The translations under genes and the position numbers were made by a program. The notes beneath the pieces were generated by a model, which searched no databases, was not told the origin of the DNA, and was given only the letters and a program-made list of their open reading frames with translations. A stretch of 64,000 bases of DNA, taken from positions 40,489,514-40,553,513 of the forward strand of contig OY829537.1 of the NCBI GenBank assembly GCA_963691705.1, written 5' to 3'. Origin of the DNA: Viola odorata (taxonomy: Eukaryota; Streptophyta; Magnoliopsida; Malpighiales; Violaceae). This document shows, piece after piece, positions 21,119-31,248 of this stretch (position 1 is its first letter; every line of letters begins with the position of its first letter).

Positions 21119-22270
21119 GCATGCCAGATTATAGAATTACCCTCACCCAAATCCAGAATTACCACTCTAATTAGGTTTTCGAGCACTCTCTTGCTTTTAA
21201 TTGCAGTCTTCTTAGCAAGAGGTTTTAAGCCACTTTTAGGAAAGTCGGCCAACTTCGAATAAGCAAAGAATGGTAAGGGTTACGCTCCTCTCATAGAAAA
21301 AGGCTTTGTACTTAGGTTGATTAAAACAAGAGGCGAAAGGGGCGGAGACCTGACTAGTAAGGGAAAAGCCCTTTACTAAAAAAAAAGAGATATAGGGCTT
21401 CCGTATATTCTTATACAGTCAAAAGGGAATCGATTTTGTCAAAGATGAGAGCAGTAAATAAGAATTATGGCCCTTGAGTTCATTTGCTTTTGGTTTAATA
21501 TGGTATCGATAGCAATAACAGTTTTTCCAGTTTATCGATCTCCGATTATAAGTTCTCTTTGACCACGGCCTATAGGAACCAAGCTATCTCAGTTTGTAGA
21601 AAAGAAGTTATCCTAGATCTGGGATCGGTCCACCCTTTCACTCTTATTCTTACTATCTTATACGGAAAGAAGGGAAATATCTAAATACATATCTTATTCT
21701 TTAATTTCTTTTCAATAATCCAAATTTAAAGCTAATCCGTTATCTCTCGCGGGGCCTTGGTTCAGGCAGTGTCTTCAACAATATCAAATCTCAGTGATTT
21801 CGTATCCGGTCAAAATCTTGGCTATTTGATCGAAGTGGGGAGATGCAAAGTAGAAAGCTTTGTCAAGACCACAGGATGCAAGACTGGGCGCAGTTATGAT
21901 GCTAGAACGGGAAGTTTTGTTGAATGAATTCCTTCCCCTTCCATGCTCTTACCTGGAAACGGCAAGGTTTGTTCCCGGGCGAAGTGAAGCGATATTCGCA
22001 TGAGCAAGCAAGAATTCCAATCTTCTCCACTGTGCTCCTCCTCTCAGCATCAATAGGGCTTTAGATAGCTTTCAAAGGCTAGAAGAAAGGGACTGAATCC
22101 ACTAGTGGGGCATGCCCATAACAATAGAAAGACCGCTCATATATATTAATTATATGATATATAATTCTACCAAAACAACCCGGGCTCGGATATTATTCTA
22201 TTAAAAAAGTTATTCTTGCAAGGTCTTACTTACTCTTCTCCAATCTCTGAATGACTCGTAAGTATGGCGG
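21119..22270. other. Possible mitochondrial-derived (NUMT) segment
   Basis: This stretch differs from both flanks: moderate GC, no repeats, and a texture like plant mitochondrial spacer DNA (AGGGGCGGAGACC, GGCGAAGTGAAGCGATATTCGC, ATAGAAAGACCGCTCATATATAT). I see no complete gene, tRNA or rRNA in it. The call rests on sequence style only. Confidence 0.35.
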
Positions 22271-22440
22271 AAGAAGAATAGAATAAGTCAGAAATACGAC
22301 TAGACTTTTTTTCATTTGATGATAGAGATATAAAAATATTTTTTTCAATTTTATTTTTTAATTTCTCCATCGAATAAATATTTCAAAATTTTCGGTTTAT
22401 ATTATAAGAGTAAGAATAAGTATTAATTTCCCATGTACTG

Positions 22441-22573
22441 TTGAGAAGCTTTACGACGGGAAAGCCCATCGCAAAGCTTCTCAATGATATAGGCCAAAAA
22501 AACGAATCCTTATCAACGGGAAATAAATCTCGTCGCTAAACCAAAAATAGCGACGGATTTAGGCCGTTGATAA
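22441..22573. repeat. Two adjacent hairpins with GACGGG/CGTCGC words
   Basis: A 12-bp perfect inverted repeat (TTGAGAAGCTTT at 22441-22452, complement at 22473-22484) is followed by a second one (TTATCAACGG at 22510-22519, complement at 22564-22573). The second stem is extended by AAATC(T)CGTCGCTA/TAGCGACGGATTT. Repeated 'GACGG' words in hairpins resemble CACTA-type transposon ends, but no terminal CACTA is seen. Confidence 0.5.
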
Positions 22574-23015
22574 ACAGAACATGTCTAATGGTGAATCAAA
22601 GAAAAAATTTCTAAGGATGAATCAAAGTGAATCGCATTTAGAGATTTTTTTTATGGTGAAACAACACTTTTAAGGTTTCAATACTAGGGGTAAAGATAAT
22701 TAGAATGAAGAAAATTAAATTTTTTTTAAGTAAGAAATAATTTCATAGATTCGATTAGCATTAAAAATATAAATTATGTTGAATCAAAATTTTCTATATA
22801 TATTTTTTCTTCGTATAACTTGGTGACCTGTTATAGCAATTTAATTTATAAGATAGAAAAACCTTTAAATAGTAAATATTTATTGGTCCGATATCGACAC
22901 TTAAAAACTGATCTAAGCATAGTAGAAAAAATCATTAGTTATATAATATAGTTCGTTTTCTCCTAAAAACAGTTTTGACTAATTATAGGTTGCTTTTATC
23001 CTTTATGCAAATTGA
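22574..23015. other. AT-rich intergenic DNA
   Basis: No gene, RNA or clear repeat is visible in this stretch. Confidence 0.4.
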
Positions 23016-24640
23016 AAATGGTTTTATTATTAAGGAGCTTTTATTTTCACACCAAAATAGTTAAAAAGTAGTTATGATATTTTTTCAATTTCTCTTATCA
23101 AAGTCTCTTGATATGATAACTTCCATATCTGTTACAATTTATTTTTGGGATTAACTACCTTTCTTTTTTCTTTTTTCCTTTCGTTTTTAAACAAATATTT
23201 GAGAAAAATTCTATTTGATATCCAAATTTTTTTCCAGTATAAAATTTACTCTTAATTTTTTATCCTAAATAACTTGACACTCAACTTTTATTCTGTTACA
23301 TATTGGTGATAAAGTATTAACAAAAACTCAGTTTTGAAGGGTTAATACACCCCGCGATCCTAAATATTTGTCATTTTATTTTAATCAGTCCCAAACTTTT
23401 TATTTTATCGGTCTCAAACGTTTTATCCATTAGTTTAATAGTCTCAACTGTAAATATATATATATTAACGGAGACAAACTTCTTTAGAAGTTATTATTTT
23501 AATATATTTTTTCTCACAATCAGGTTCCACATGTTAGAAAATATTTTTTAAAAATATAAAAAATTAAGAAAAATCTAATAAAATAGAAAAAAATATAGAA
23601 TTATTTTTTTAAAAATCATAGCAAATTAAGAAAACTATTATAAAAAATAAAAATATTTTAAAAAAAGAAAAATCTAAAAAAATAGGAAAAATATTTTAAC
23701 AATTAGAATAATTAAAAAAACACATGTAATACTCGATAATTCATTTAGAAATTACAGAAAATCAGAAAAATTAAAAAATACTTTTTTTTTACATTTTCTG
23801 GTTTTCTTTAATTTTGAAATGAATTATCAAGCTTTACATGTATATTTTAAAAAATTTCTTTTTTTCTTAAATTCCTATATTTTTTTAAAATATTTTTTTT
23901 TTATTAAATTTTTAAACATATTTATTTTATTAGATTTTTCTTAATTTTCTATATTTTTTAGAATATTTTTCCTATTTTATTAGATTTTTCTTAATTTTGA
24001 ATATTTTTTTTAATATTTTTTTCTATTTTATTATATTTTGTAAAATATTTTCCCTATTTTATTACTTTTTCCTATATATTTATTATCTTATTAGAATTTT
24101 CTTAATTTCCTATATTTTTTAAAAACAAATCCTATTTTATTTGATTTTTTCTATTTTTTTAAAATATTTTTCCTATTTTAGTAGACTTTTTTTATTTTTT
24201 ATATTTTTTAAAAAAAGTTTCTGAATTATTGGACCTAATTGTGAGAAACAATCATTAAAATACTAACGGAGTTTGTTTTCGTTAACATTTTTCTTTTATA
24301 GTTGGGAGTATATTGAACTAACGAACCGATAAAAATAGAAAAAAATATTTGGGACTGATTAAAATAAAATGACAAACATTTGGAACTGTGGGGTGTATTA
24401 ACTCTTCGAAACTGAGTCAGAAGTGAATTTGAAGCTTAATAAAAAGGAAAAGAAAAATGGGAAAAAGAGTGGTTGATCCCAAAAATAAATTGTAAAAGAT
24501 ACGGAAGTTATCATATCAAGAGAATTTGATAAGAGAAATTGAAAATATTTGATAACTTCTTTTTAACTATTTTGGAATAAAAATAAACTAATTGAGTGTG
24601 GAAATAAAGACTCGCTTATTATTAATCTAAATATCCTCAC
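23016..24640. mobile_element. 1.6-kb AT-rich palindromic (foldback-like) element
   Basis: The left arm (about 23016-23560) and right arm (about 24220-24640) are inverted copies. Examples are TCTCTTGATATGATAACTTCC at 23103 against GGAAGTTATCATATCAAGAGA at 24505, and TTAATACACCCC at 23342 against GGGGTGTATTAA at 24391. The middle is built of TTAGATTTTTCTTAATTTT-like words that are themselves inverted. No coding capacity exists. A related, single-arm copy lies at 58593-59180. Target duplications were not identified. Confidence 0.7.
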
Positions 24641-24775
24641 ATGAAAAAAAACAAATAGTTGAACATAATCATAGATAAATAATGATAAAAGAATATTTTT
24701 TTCTGCATAAAATTCCAATAATGATTACTAGAAAAAAAACTAACACCTAAATGACTAAATACTAAAAATCAAAGC
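24641..24775. other. AT-rich DNA, probable distal 3' UTR or flank of the HIPP gene
   Basis: Before the LINE inserted, this DNA followed the HIPP stop codon directly. No motif beyond AT-rich sequence is seen. Confidence 0.4.
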
Positions 24776-24792
24776 AAGAGGTCTACACACTT
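24776..24792. repeat. LINE target-site duplication, 3' side
   Basis: The 17-bp sequence AAGAGGTCTACACACTT is identical at 31227-31243. A T run (the complement of the poly-A tail) follows immediately. Confidence 0.95.
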
Positions 24793-24943
24793 TTTTTTTT
24801 AATAAGCTGAAGAATTTTATTCATTCCCTACCAGAGGTAGGAAGGAAGAAGGAAAGAATGTACAGAAAAAGCTCCTCAACAGAGGAAGCGACTTACCAAA
24901 ACTAGGAAGAAAACCAGCAGAGTGAAGATAACAACAGCCAAGA

Positions 24944-27900
24944 CTACTGAGCTATCCGACCTAATGTAAGTAACCACGACGGAGACAACAACATCATACC
25001 CAAACTATAAGGGAAAGCTTGATCTGAAGTCTTTAACCACCTATACCAAAACGAAAAGGCGCAGTTGAAAACCCGTCTTGAGCAAAACGTTTCTTGCTGA
25101 AAGACAACCTTGTTTCTTTGCAACCACAAGCTCCATACTAAAGCATAAAATAGAACCCTCCACTTCCCTCTGATATCTGCCCCTCCCCAAGGCACAAAGC
25201 TCATCCAAGAGCCCCATAGGTCACCTATATTCCTGGGAGGACACCAGGACACGCCTAACCAACACATCACTGCATCCCAGCATGTCATGGAAGTTTTACA
25301 GTGGAGCAAAATATGATGGACAGATTCACCTTGTTCATCGCATAGAGGACAAACATTGTCTTCCTCAAGTAGCATCCTACGTTTCCATAAAAATTCCCTA
25401 GTCACTAGACGGTCGCGCAGTGCCAGCCAAAGGAAAAATTCGACTCTGTATGGGACTAAATTGGACCAGCACGACTTTAGAGTTGGGTTGGCTTGGAAAC
25501 GTTGTATATCATAACCCAAGGACCAGGATCCAACCGAAAACTCTCCTTCGCTGTTTAACCGCCATCTATTCTTTACAACACCTTGTGTATTCTGTGGCGT
25601 CGTGAGGTGAGATGACAAGCAAACCCATTCTTCTAATTCCCATTCAAATAGCTCGCGGCGCCACTGATTATTCCAGGACCACTGGTCTCCATTCCAGATT
25701 CCAAGATCAAAGATACACCCATTAGCATTGATAGATAAATTGTAAAGTCTTGGATAGACCAGAGCTAAAGGGGTCTTGTTGTGCCAAGGATCCCACCAAA
25801 AGGACACACAGCGACCATTGCCCACTGCAAGGTCCATGTGTCTCACCCAAAAATCGAACCAATCACCTCCCTTAGAGAACATCCCAAATATATCACGCCA
25901 AATAAAAGAGACCTTAGCCATTGAAGACTTCCATAAGAACCCAAAATTTGTGAAGGCATATTGTCTTCTAACTATATCCGCCCATAATTTCCCGCTTCCA
26001 TTACAAAGCTCCCACACCCACTTGAATAAATAAGCTGCATTCCGACTTTCAAGATTACCTATTCCCAGACCCCCAAGCTCCTTCGGCCGAATCATATCTT
26101 CCCATTTAACCTTCGACAACCCACTTTTAGACTCATCCCCACTCCACATGAACCGCCTCATAATCCCTTCGCATTTCCGGCGCACAATTTTTGGCATCTT
26201 ATAAATAGACATGTTATATATAGGGAGACTTGAAACCGCTGCCTTGATCAAAGTAACACGTCCACCAACAGACAAGAGATGACCCTTCCAAGTCGCCAAC
26301 TTAGATCTCATCTTCTGAATAAGGAAATCCCAACTAGCTATTCTCCTAGGGTTAAGGCCAACAAAGGAACCAAGATACTTGAAAGGTAAATGTTCGTACT
26401 TGCACCCCGCTCTCCTGGCTAGACAGCCCCCTGCTTGATCACAAATGTTGATACCCACAAGAGTGCTCTTATGAAAATTGACTCGTAGCCCAGAATAAGC
26501 CTCAAACCAGCGCAGAGTCCCTTTCACTCCTTGTATCTCACTCTCATCATTCTTAACAAAAATTAGAGTGTCATCTGCAAACTGCAGGTGAGTAATCTGC
26601 CACCCAGCCTGATCGTTACCCACGCCACTTAATAACCCCTCTCTTCTGGCACGGACCAAGATGCGATGTAACCCTTCTGCAGCTATGTTAAAAAGGAACG
26701 GGGACATAGAGCATCCTTGTCTAAGCCCACGACCAACCTGGAATTGACTAGTAGGGGAGCCATTAATCAAAATAGAAACTCTGGAAGTACTAAGACACTG
26801 CAAAATCCACCCCCTCCAGCGTTCCCCAAAACCCATTTGGCGCATCACCTCCTGTAAGTAACTCCATTCGACCGAGTCATAAGCCTTTTCGAAATCCAAT
26901 TTGAAAAGTAAGCCTTGCTTCTTAGACTTTTTTAAGTGATTAACAACTTCATTAGCTGCCATCACACAATCAAGAGTCTGTTTACCTCTCATAAACCCAT
27001 GTTGTTCCCCACTTATCACCTTCTCAATCACCGTTCCCAACCTAGTCGCAAGAATTTTAGAAATAATTTTGTAATAGCTACTCACCAGACTAATAGGACG
27101 GAAATCGCTAAACTTCTTAGCGGAATTAGACTTAGGCAGGAGCGTGATAAAAGAAGAGTTGGCCCCCTTCGGAAAGATACCAGTTCTAAAGAAACCCGTA
27201 ATCAAGACACAGAATTCAGGACCAATAATATCCCAAGCGTTCTGGATGAACCTAAGAGAGAAACCATCTGGACCGGGGGTCTTATTACCATTGCAACTCC
27301 TAACAGCTTCCCAAATCTCTTCAGAAGTGACCTCACCTTCTAACCAATTAGCTTCAATGTCACTCAATCTGTTGAACCCCAGGTCAGGAATCATAGGCCG
27401 ATCCCAAGTCACAGAGTTAAAGAATGAGGAGAAGTGTTGGACAGCAGCATTTTTTATTTCAGTGGGATCGACTAAACGACCATTAGAAGTCACAATGTCA
27501 GTCACTCCCTTCCGAACATAATTGACTTTTGCTAACCTGTGAAAGTATCCTGTGTTTCTGTCCCCCTGTAAATCCCATTGAGTTCTATTTTTCTGTTTCC
27601 AAAACCTGTCCACCCGACCCTGTTGCTCCCAAATCTCATTAGCCAGCTCCAGCTTCCTCCCTTGTTCTGATAAAGACAAAGTTCTCTCATCAGCTATCCT
27701 GTCTAGTTTCAAATCCTCCTCGTGAAGCGCCTCAAGGCGCTTCTCCACATGACCATAAACCTCTGCATTCCAGCTCTTGATTTTCTGTTTCACCCATCTT
27801 AACTTCTGAATTACCCTGCAGGTACCTGAAAATTCAGAGGAAGCCTCTCTCCACCAATCTGCCACCAAATCCTTGAAGCCAACCACTTCCCACCATATAA

Positions 27901-28630
27901 CTTGATCTCTGAAAGGCTTCGGACCCCAGTCCACTGAGTCCTGAATCAGCAGCAATGGAGAGTGATCTGAACCGTGTCTGTGCAACGCTGTCAACCTGTC
28001 CCTTTGCAAGATGATACCCCATCCTGTTTGAATAAAGACCCTGTCCAATCTACTTCTACAAATCGAGTTCGCCCACGTAAAACGTCTGCCGACCAGTCTC
28101 AGATCTTGGAACCTACATTTGTCCACCCACTCTTGAAAATCCTCCATACCTCTTGCCTGACTAGAACCATTAAGTCTATCAGACGGCGATAGTATTTCAT
28201 TAAAGTCTCCTCCCACCAGAACTGGGTGAGCACAACTCTCAACTAGATGAGCAAGAGTGTCCCATAATCGACGTCTACTATCCACATCATTATACGCGTA
28301 GACATTCAGAATAACACATCGGAAATTCCCTTTCTTCAAAATGCCTTCTAACCAAATATAACGATCACCAACAATCGACCGTTCTAAAGAGAAGGAGCAA
28401 CTGTTCCACATTGTTAGTAACCCTCCAGACCGACCGGTCGAAGGAGCACTCAACCAACGAGCTTCCTGATTCCCCCATAAGGACTGAATGAAAAACTCAT
28501 CAATAACCTCTAACTTTGATTCCTGCAACAAGCAAAAATCCAAATGCTCTCTACGCCAACATCGTTTGACAAAATTCCTCTTTCTGGCAGCTCTCAACCC
28601 CCTACAATTCCACGACATTAGATTAACCAT
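24944..28630 (-). CDS. LINE ORF2: endonuclease, reverse transcriptase, zinc-binding domain
   Basis: The ORF is 1228 codons long from the ATG at 28630 (MVNLMSWNCRGL); an upstream in-frame start at 28690 is less likely because it overlaps ORF1. Residues about 1-230 form an apurinic-type endonuclease (NCRGL, LLQESKL, GGDFNEIL, GSDHSPLL). Residues about 460-740 form the reverse transcriptase (DFRPISLVSSYYKIISK, KLDFEKAYDSVEW, GLRQGCSMSPFLF, FADDTLIF). Near the C-terminus is a zf-RVT domain (EFFLWLALRDRL, CPLCDEQGESVHHILLHC). It nicks target DNA and copies the LINE RNA in place. All catalytic motifs are present. Confidence 0.95.
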   Translation of the reverse strand: MVNLMSWNCRGLRAARKRNFVKRCWRREHLDFCLLQESKLEVIDEFFIQSLWGNQEARWLSAPSTGRSGGLLTMWNSCSFSLERSIVGDRYIWLEGILKKGNFRCVILNVYAYNDVDSRRRLWDTLAHLVESCAHPVLVGGDFNEILSPSDRLNGSSQARGMEDFQEWVDKCRFQDLRLVGRRFTWANSICRSRLDRVFIQTGWGIILQRDRLTALHRHGSDHSPLLLIQDSVDWGPKPFRDQVIWWEVVGFKDLVADWWREASSEFSGTCRVIQKLRWVKQKIKSWNAEVYGHVEKRLEALHEEDLKLDRIADERTLSLSEQGRKLELANEIWEQQGRVDRFWKQKNRTQWDLQGDRNTGYFHRLAKVNYVRKGVTDIVTSNGRLVDPTEIKNAAVQHFSSFFNSVTWDRPMIPDLGFNRLSDIEANWLEGEVTSEEIWEAVRSCNGNKTPGPDGFSLRFIQNAWDIIGPEFCVLITGFFRTGIFPKGANSSFITLLPKSNSAKKFSDFRPISLVSSYYKIISKILATRLGTVIEKVISGEQHGFMRGKQTLDCVMAANEVVNHLKKSKKQGLLFKLDFEKAYDSVEWSYLQEVMRQMGFGERWRGWILQCLSTSRVSILINGSPTSQFQVGRGLRQGCSMSPFLFNIAAEGLHRILVRARREGLLSGVGNDQAGWQITHLQFADDTLIFVKNDESEIQGVKGTLRWFEAYSGLRVNFHKSTLVGINICDQAGGCLARRAGCKYEHLPFKYLGSFVGLNPRRIASWDFLIQKMRSKLATWKGHLLSVGGRVTLIKAAVSSLPIYNMSIYKMPKIVRRKCEGIMRRFMWSGDESKSGLSKVKWEDMIRPKELGGLGIGNLESRNAAYLFKWVWELCNGSGKLWADIVRRQYAFTNFGFLWKSSMAKVSFIWRDIFGMFSKGGDWFDFWVRHMDLAVGNGRCVSFWWDPWHNKTPLALVYPRLYNLSINANGCIFDLGIWNGDQWSWNNQWRRELFEWELEEWVCLSSHLTTPQNTQGVVKNRWRLNSEGEFSVGSWSLGYDIQRFQANPTLKSCWSNLVPYRVEFFLWLALRDRLVTREFLWKRRMLLEEDNVCPLCDEQGESVHHILLHCKTSMTCWDAVMCWLGVSWCPPRNIGDLWGSWMSFVPWGGADIRGKWRVLFYALVWSLWLQRNKVVFQQETFCSRRVFNCAFSFWYRWLKTSDQAFPYSLGMMLLSPSWLLTLGRIAQ

Positions 28631-28661
28631 GATAAAAAGAGGACCACGATCCGGGACGGAA

Positions 28662-30236
28662 CTAACGAATGTACTGAGCCAACTCAGCAAGGAATCTTTC
28701 TTTGTCGAAAGAAAGAAAAGCCTCTTTATCTACATTCTCAGTTAAAGAAAGTAATGTGCCCACATTCCACGAATCTGGATTAATCATCGTGGCATCTGTC
28801 ACCCGATTCATGCGAGATATATCTTCATCATCTGCTTTCTGAACATTCACCCTGGAACCTACTTCAGAATTAGCTGATGCAAGGCTTCCCGCTTGACCAG
28901 CCAGTTTTTTAAATTTATCTACCCTCCGTCTCACCGTAATGAGGGGTAAGCCACCTGGAATTGCAGTTTCACAAGATGGTTTAAAAACCCCATTTACCTC
29001 TTGATCGTCAATGTTCTTATCCTCTCCTGATACAAGTTTATCCCCTTCCACACTATTCTCCAACTCACCTACTCCCTCATCTGACGACCCATCAGACCCT
29101 TCAAAATCAATCCTAGCACCCACCATCCAATCAATGTTAGTGACAGCTCCATGCATGGGTTCTTCTTTGCAAATAATCTCATAAAACTTCCCGTCTACCC
29201 TTACCTGCATTGATTCGTTTATAGTGGTACGATCCGAGGCGATTAGAAACCTCGCGACATCAAGTCTTGTCCTCGCAGTTGTGTTATCGTCCACTACCAC
29301 CAATGACCCCAAGCGACTGCTAATTTTCTCGAAAGTCGAAAGACCCCAAGTCTGGACAGGAATCCCGATGACTTGAACCCAACATAGCCTTCCTCCCTTA
29401 GCGATATCATCATCCCAGGGGACTACTTTGGAGAACAACCTTGAACTAGCTTCTGCAATAGCTCTGTCTCTGTCAATTTGCCTATCAAATTCCAACCAAA
29501 CAAGACCTCTCCCCATTACCCGCGTGTCGCAAATCCAACCTGACTCAAGGACCAGTTCTTGAATCTCAGGAATAAATTCTAGTTTCCGAATGACCCCGAT
29601 CGCACTTTTGTTTAACCATTCTTTATTATCTGCTGGAATATCCAAACCTAATACCCCCGTATTAGGATCCTCCTCCTCCTTGTTAACACTACTGGCCTTA
29701 CTCTTCTCTAGCTGATTATCCCCTCGCACCACCTCCGCCAACGAACGAGCCCCAGGACCACTACCTTTCCTGGCAGGAATAGATTTTGCTACCACTCTTG
29801 TGGCAGAGCTTGTGGGCTTCAAAAAATTACGGTTCGAAGAAGAGACAAAATGGGAACGACTTTGCTTAGCCCTCCCCGCTCTCCAACCACGCCGGCCAAT
29901 GCTGCTTCTAATAGAAGAAGCGCCAATAAATTGCTTGTCGAGAGCAATTTCCATATCAATTCTGTTGCTCACCCAATCGAAACGAGCAAACCCAAATCTC
30001 TTCCCATTTCTATTCCTACGACTAGGAATGAACACGTCAATCAAAGAACCAAACTGAGGAAGTTTCCAGCGGCGAGTGATAAGGTATCGGAGGGCCCTAT
30101 GATCCACATGAGATGGAAGATTCTCTAGGTAATAAGAGATCTCCTCATTCAAACGGCCCTTCTTGAAATTGGACGAATTCAATTCATCCCAATCGGTGCG
30201 AGGCACCCCAATCCGAAAAGGCTTATGCCCAGCCAT
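28662..30236 (-). CDS. LINE ORF1: RNA-binding protein with RRM
   Basis: The ORF is 524 residues from the ATG at 30236 (MAGHKPFRIGVPRTDW); the frame is open further upstream but without a better start. Residues about 55-120 look like an RRM (LIDVFIPSRRNRNGKRFGFARF is the RNP region). A later segment (RGLVWLEFDRQIDRDRAIAE ... LCWVQVIGIPVQTW) resembles the DUF4283-type domain of plant LINE ORF1 proteins. The C-terminal third is low in structure. It presumably coats LINE RNA. The stop codon lies 31 bp before the ORF2 ATG. Confidence 0.85.
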   Translation of the reverse strand: MAGHKPFRIGVPRTDWDELNSSNFKKGRLNEEISYYLENLPSHVDHRALRYLITRRWKLPQFGSLIDVFIPSRRNRNGKRFGFARFDWVSNRIDMEIALDKQFIGASSIRSSIGRRGWRAGRAKQSRSHFVSSSNRNFLKPTSSATRVVAKSIPARKGSGPGARSLAEVVRGDNQLEKSKASSVNKEEEDPNTGVLGLDIPADNKEWLNKSAIGVIRKLEFIPEIQELVLESGWICDTRVMGRGLVWLEFDRQIDRDRAIAEASSRLFSKVVPWDDDIAKGGRLCWVQVIGIPVQTWGLSTFEKISSRLGSLVVVDDNTTARTRLDVARFLIASDRTTINESMQVRVDGKFYEIICKEEPMHGAVTNIDWMVGARIDFEGSDGSSDEGVGELENSVEGDKLVSGEDKNIDDQEVNGVFKPSCETAIPGGLPLITVRRRVDKFKKLAGQAGSLASANSEVGSRVNVQKADDEDISRMNRVTDATMINPDSWNVGTLLSLTENVDKEAFLSFDKERFLAELAQYIR

Positions 30237-31226
30237 AACAGACCGCCAGAGACCCAATGAACACCCGCAGAAGGCCAAAAACAGAAATAACCCGGCCAAG
30301 AAAACACGAAATCAGTAGAAAATACAGAGAACACAAGCAAAAAGGGCCCACGAAGTCCCTTCAAACCAAACAAAACACACCAGCAAGGTAACCAAGACAA
30401 TCAGCTAACAAAACAGGGAGAAAAAGAGCCAAAAAGTCAAAGTGCACTGTTCCGGCGAAGACCCAGCAAACGGACGAAAATCCGGCGAACGATGGGATCC
30501 CACGATCTGCGTAGCTCAGCCCACCCCGTCAACCAGATAAAATCCTTAAACCAACCAGCCCAAAGACCAAAGACGCCGCCGGATCCGCTACGAGGGCAAG
30601 AACAGAAGCTGCGACCCGATGACGAGACTCGAACCAAACCAGACGCAGTGAGTGAACGGACACGGATCGGGACATAACAAAGAAAAAACCACAAGATCTG
30701 ACAGTTTTTACGCCAACTGCAGTGGGCAGTTGGTATTTTGGCTACTCCGGCAGCAGTGGGCTGACCGGAGGGGGAAAGAGGAACAGAGGTTATCGCATTT
30801 CACTATAAACCACCCGTGAACTGCGGAAAGTTCCCGAAAGTGGCAGTTTTGTAATTTTGCAAAACCGAGCCTAAAAAATCGCCAAAATTGAAAACCAGGC
30901 ACGGGTATCTGCCGATCTCGACGAGGCGATCAAAACCCAGGTGACGGTGCCCGGAACGGTGGCCGGACGCGCCTCCACTCGCCGGAGGAAGGTGAGGTGG
31001 CCGGACTCTTCCTGGCGCGATTGCCGGCGCGTCGGTGCTCGGAATGGCTCCGTATCGGTTGCGTTAGACTCGTCTCGTCAAGACGCTCGTTTCGGTTCTG
31101 GCGGTGAGAAAAACGGAGTCCGGGAAGTGGTTCCTCTGACAGTGGCAGCAACAGTGACGCAGAGGAGAGCGTTTTCAAATTTCTTTGTTTATTTAGCAAG
31201 GCGATTTTTTGATGTGTAATGTAAAT

Positions 31227-31243
31227 AAGAGGTCTACACACTT
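31227..31243. repeat. LINE target-site duplication, 5' side
   Basis: Identical to 24776-24792. It lies between the LINE 5' end and the HIPP stop codon (31249-31251). Confidence 0.95.
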
Positions 31244-31248
31244 CCTCA

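Larger units (their letters stand above)
24793..31226 (-). mobile_element. Full-length L1-type LINE
   Basis: The element reads on the minus strand with a poly-A tail at its low-coordinate end, a short 3' UTR, ORF2, ORF1 and a 5' UTR of about 1 kb (30237-31226). Identical 17-bp target duplications flank it. Both ORFs are uninterrupted, so the insertion looks recent and possibly still competent. It sits in the same orientation as the HIPP gene and just past that gene's stop codon. Confidence 0.95.

Noticed and set aside
25420..30128. Plus-strand ORFs across the LINE
   Set aside because: They overlap the long minus-strand ORF1 and ORF2 and show no domain; they are opposite-strand shadows.
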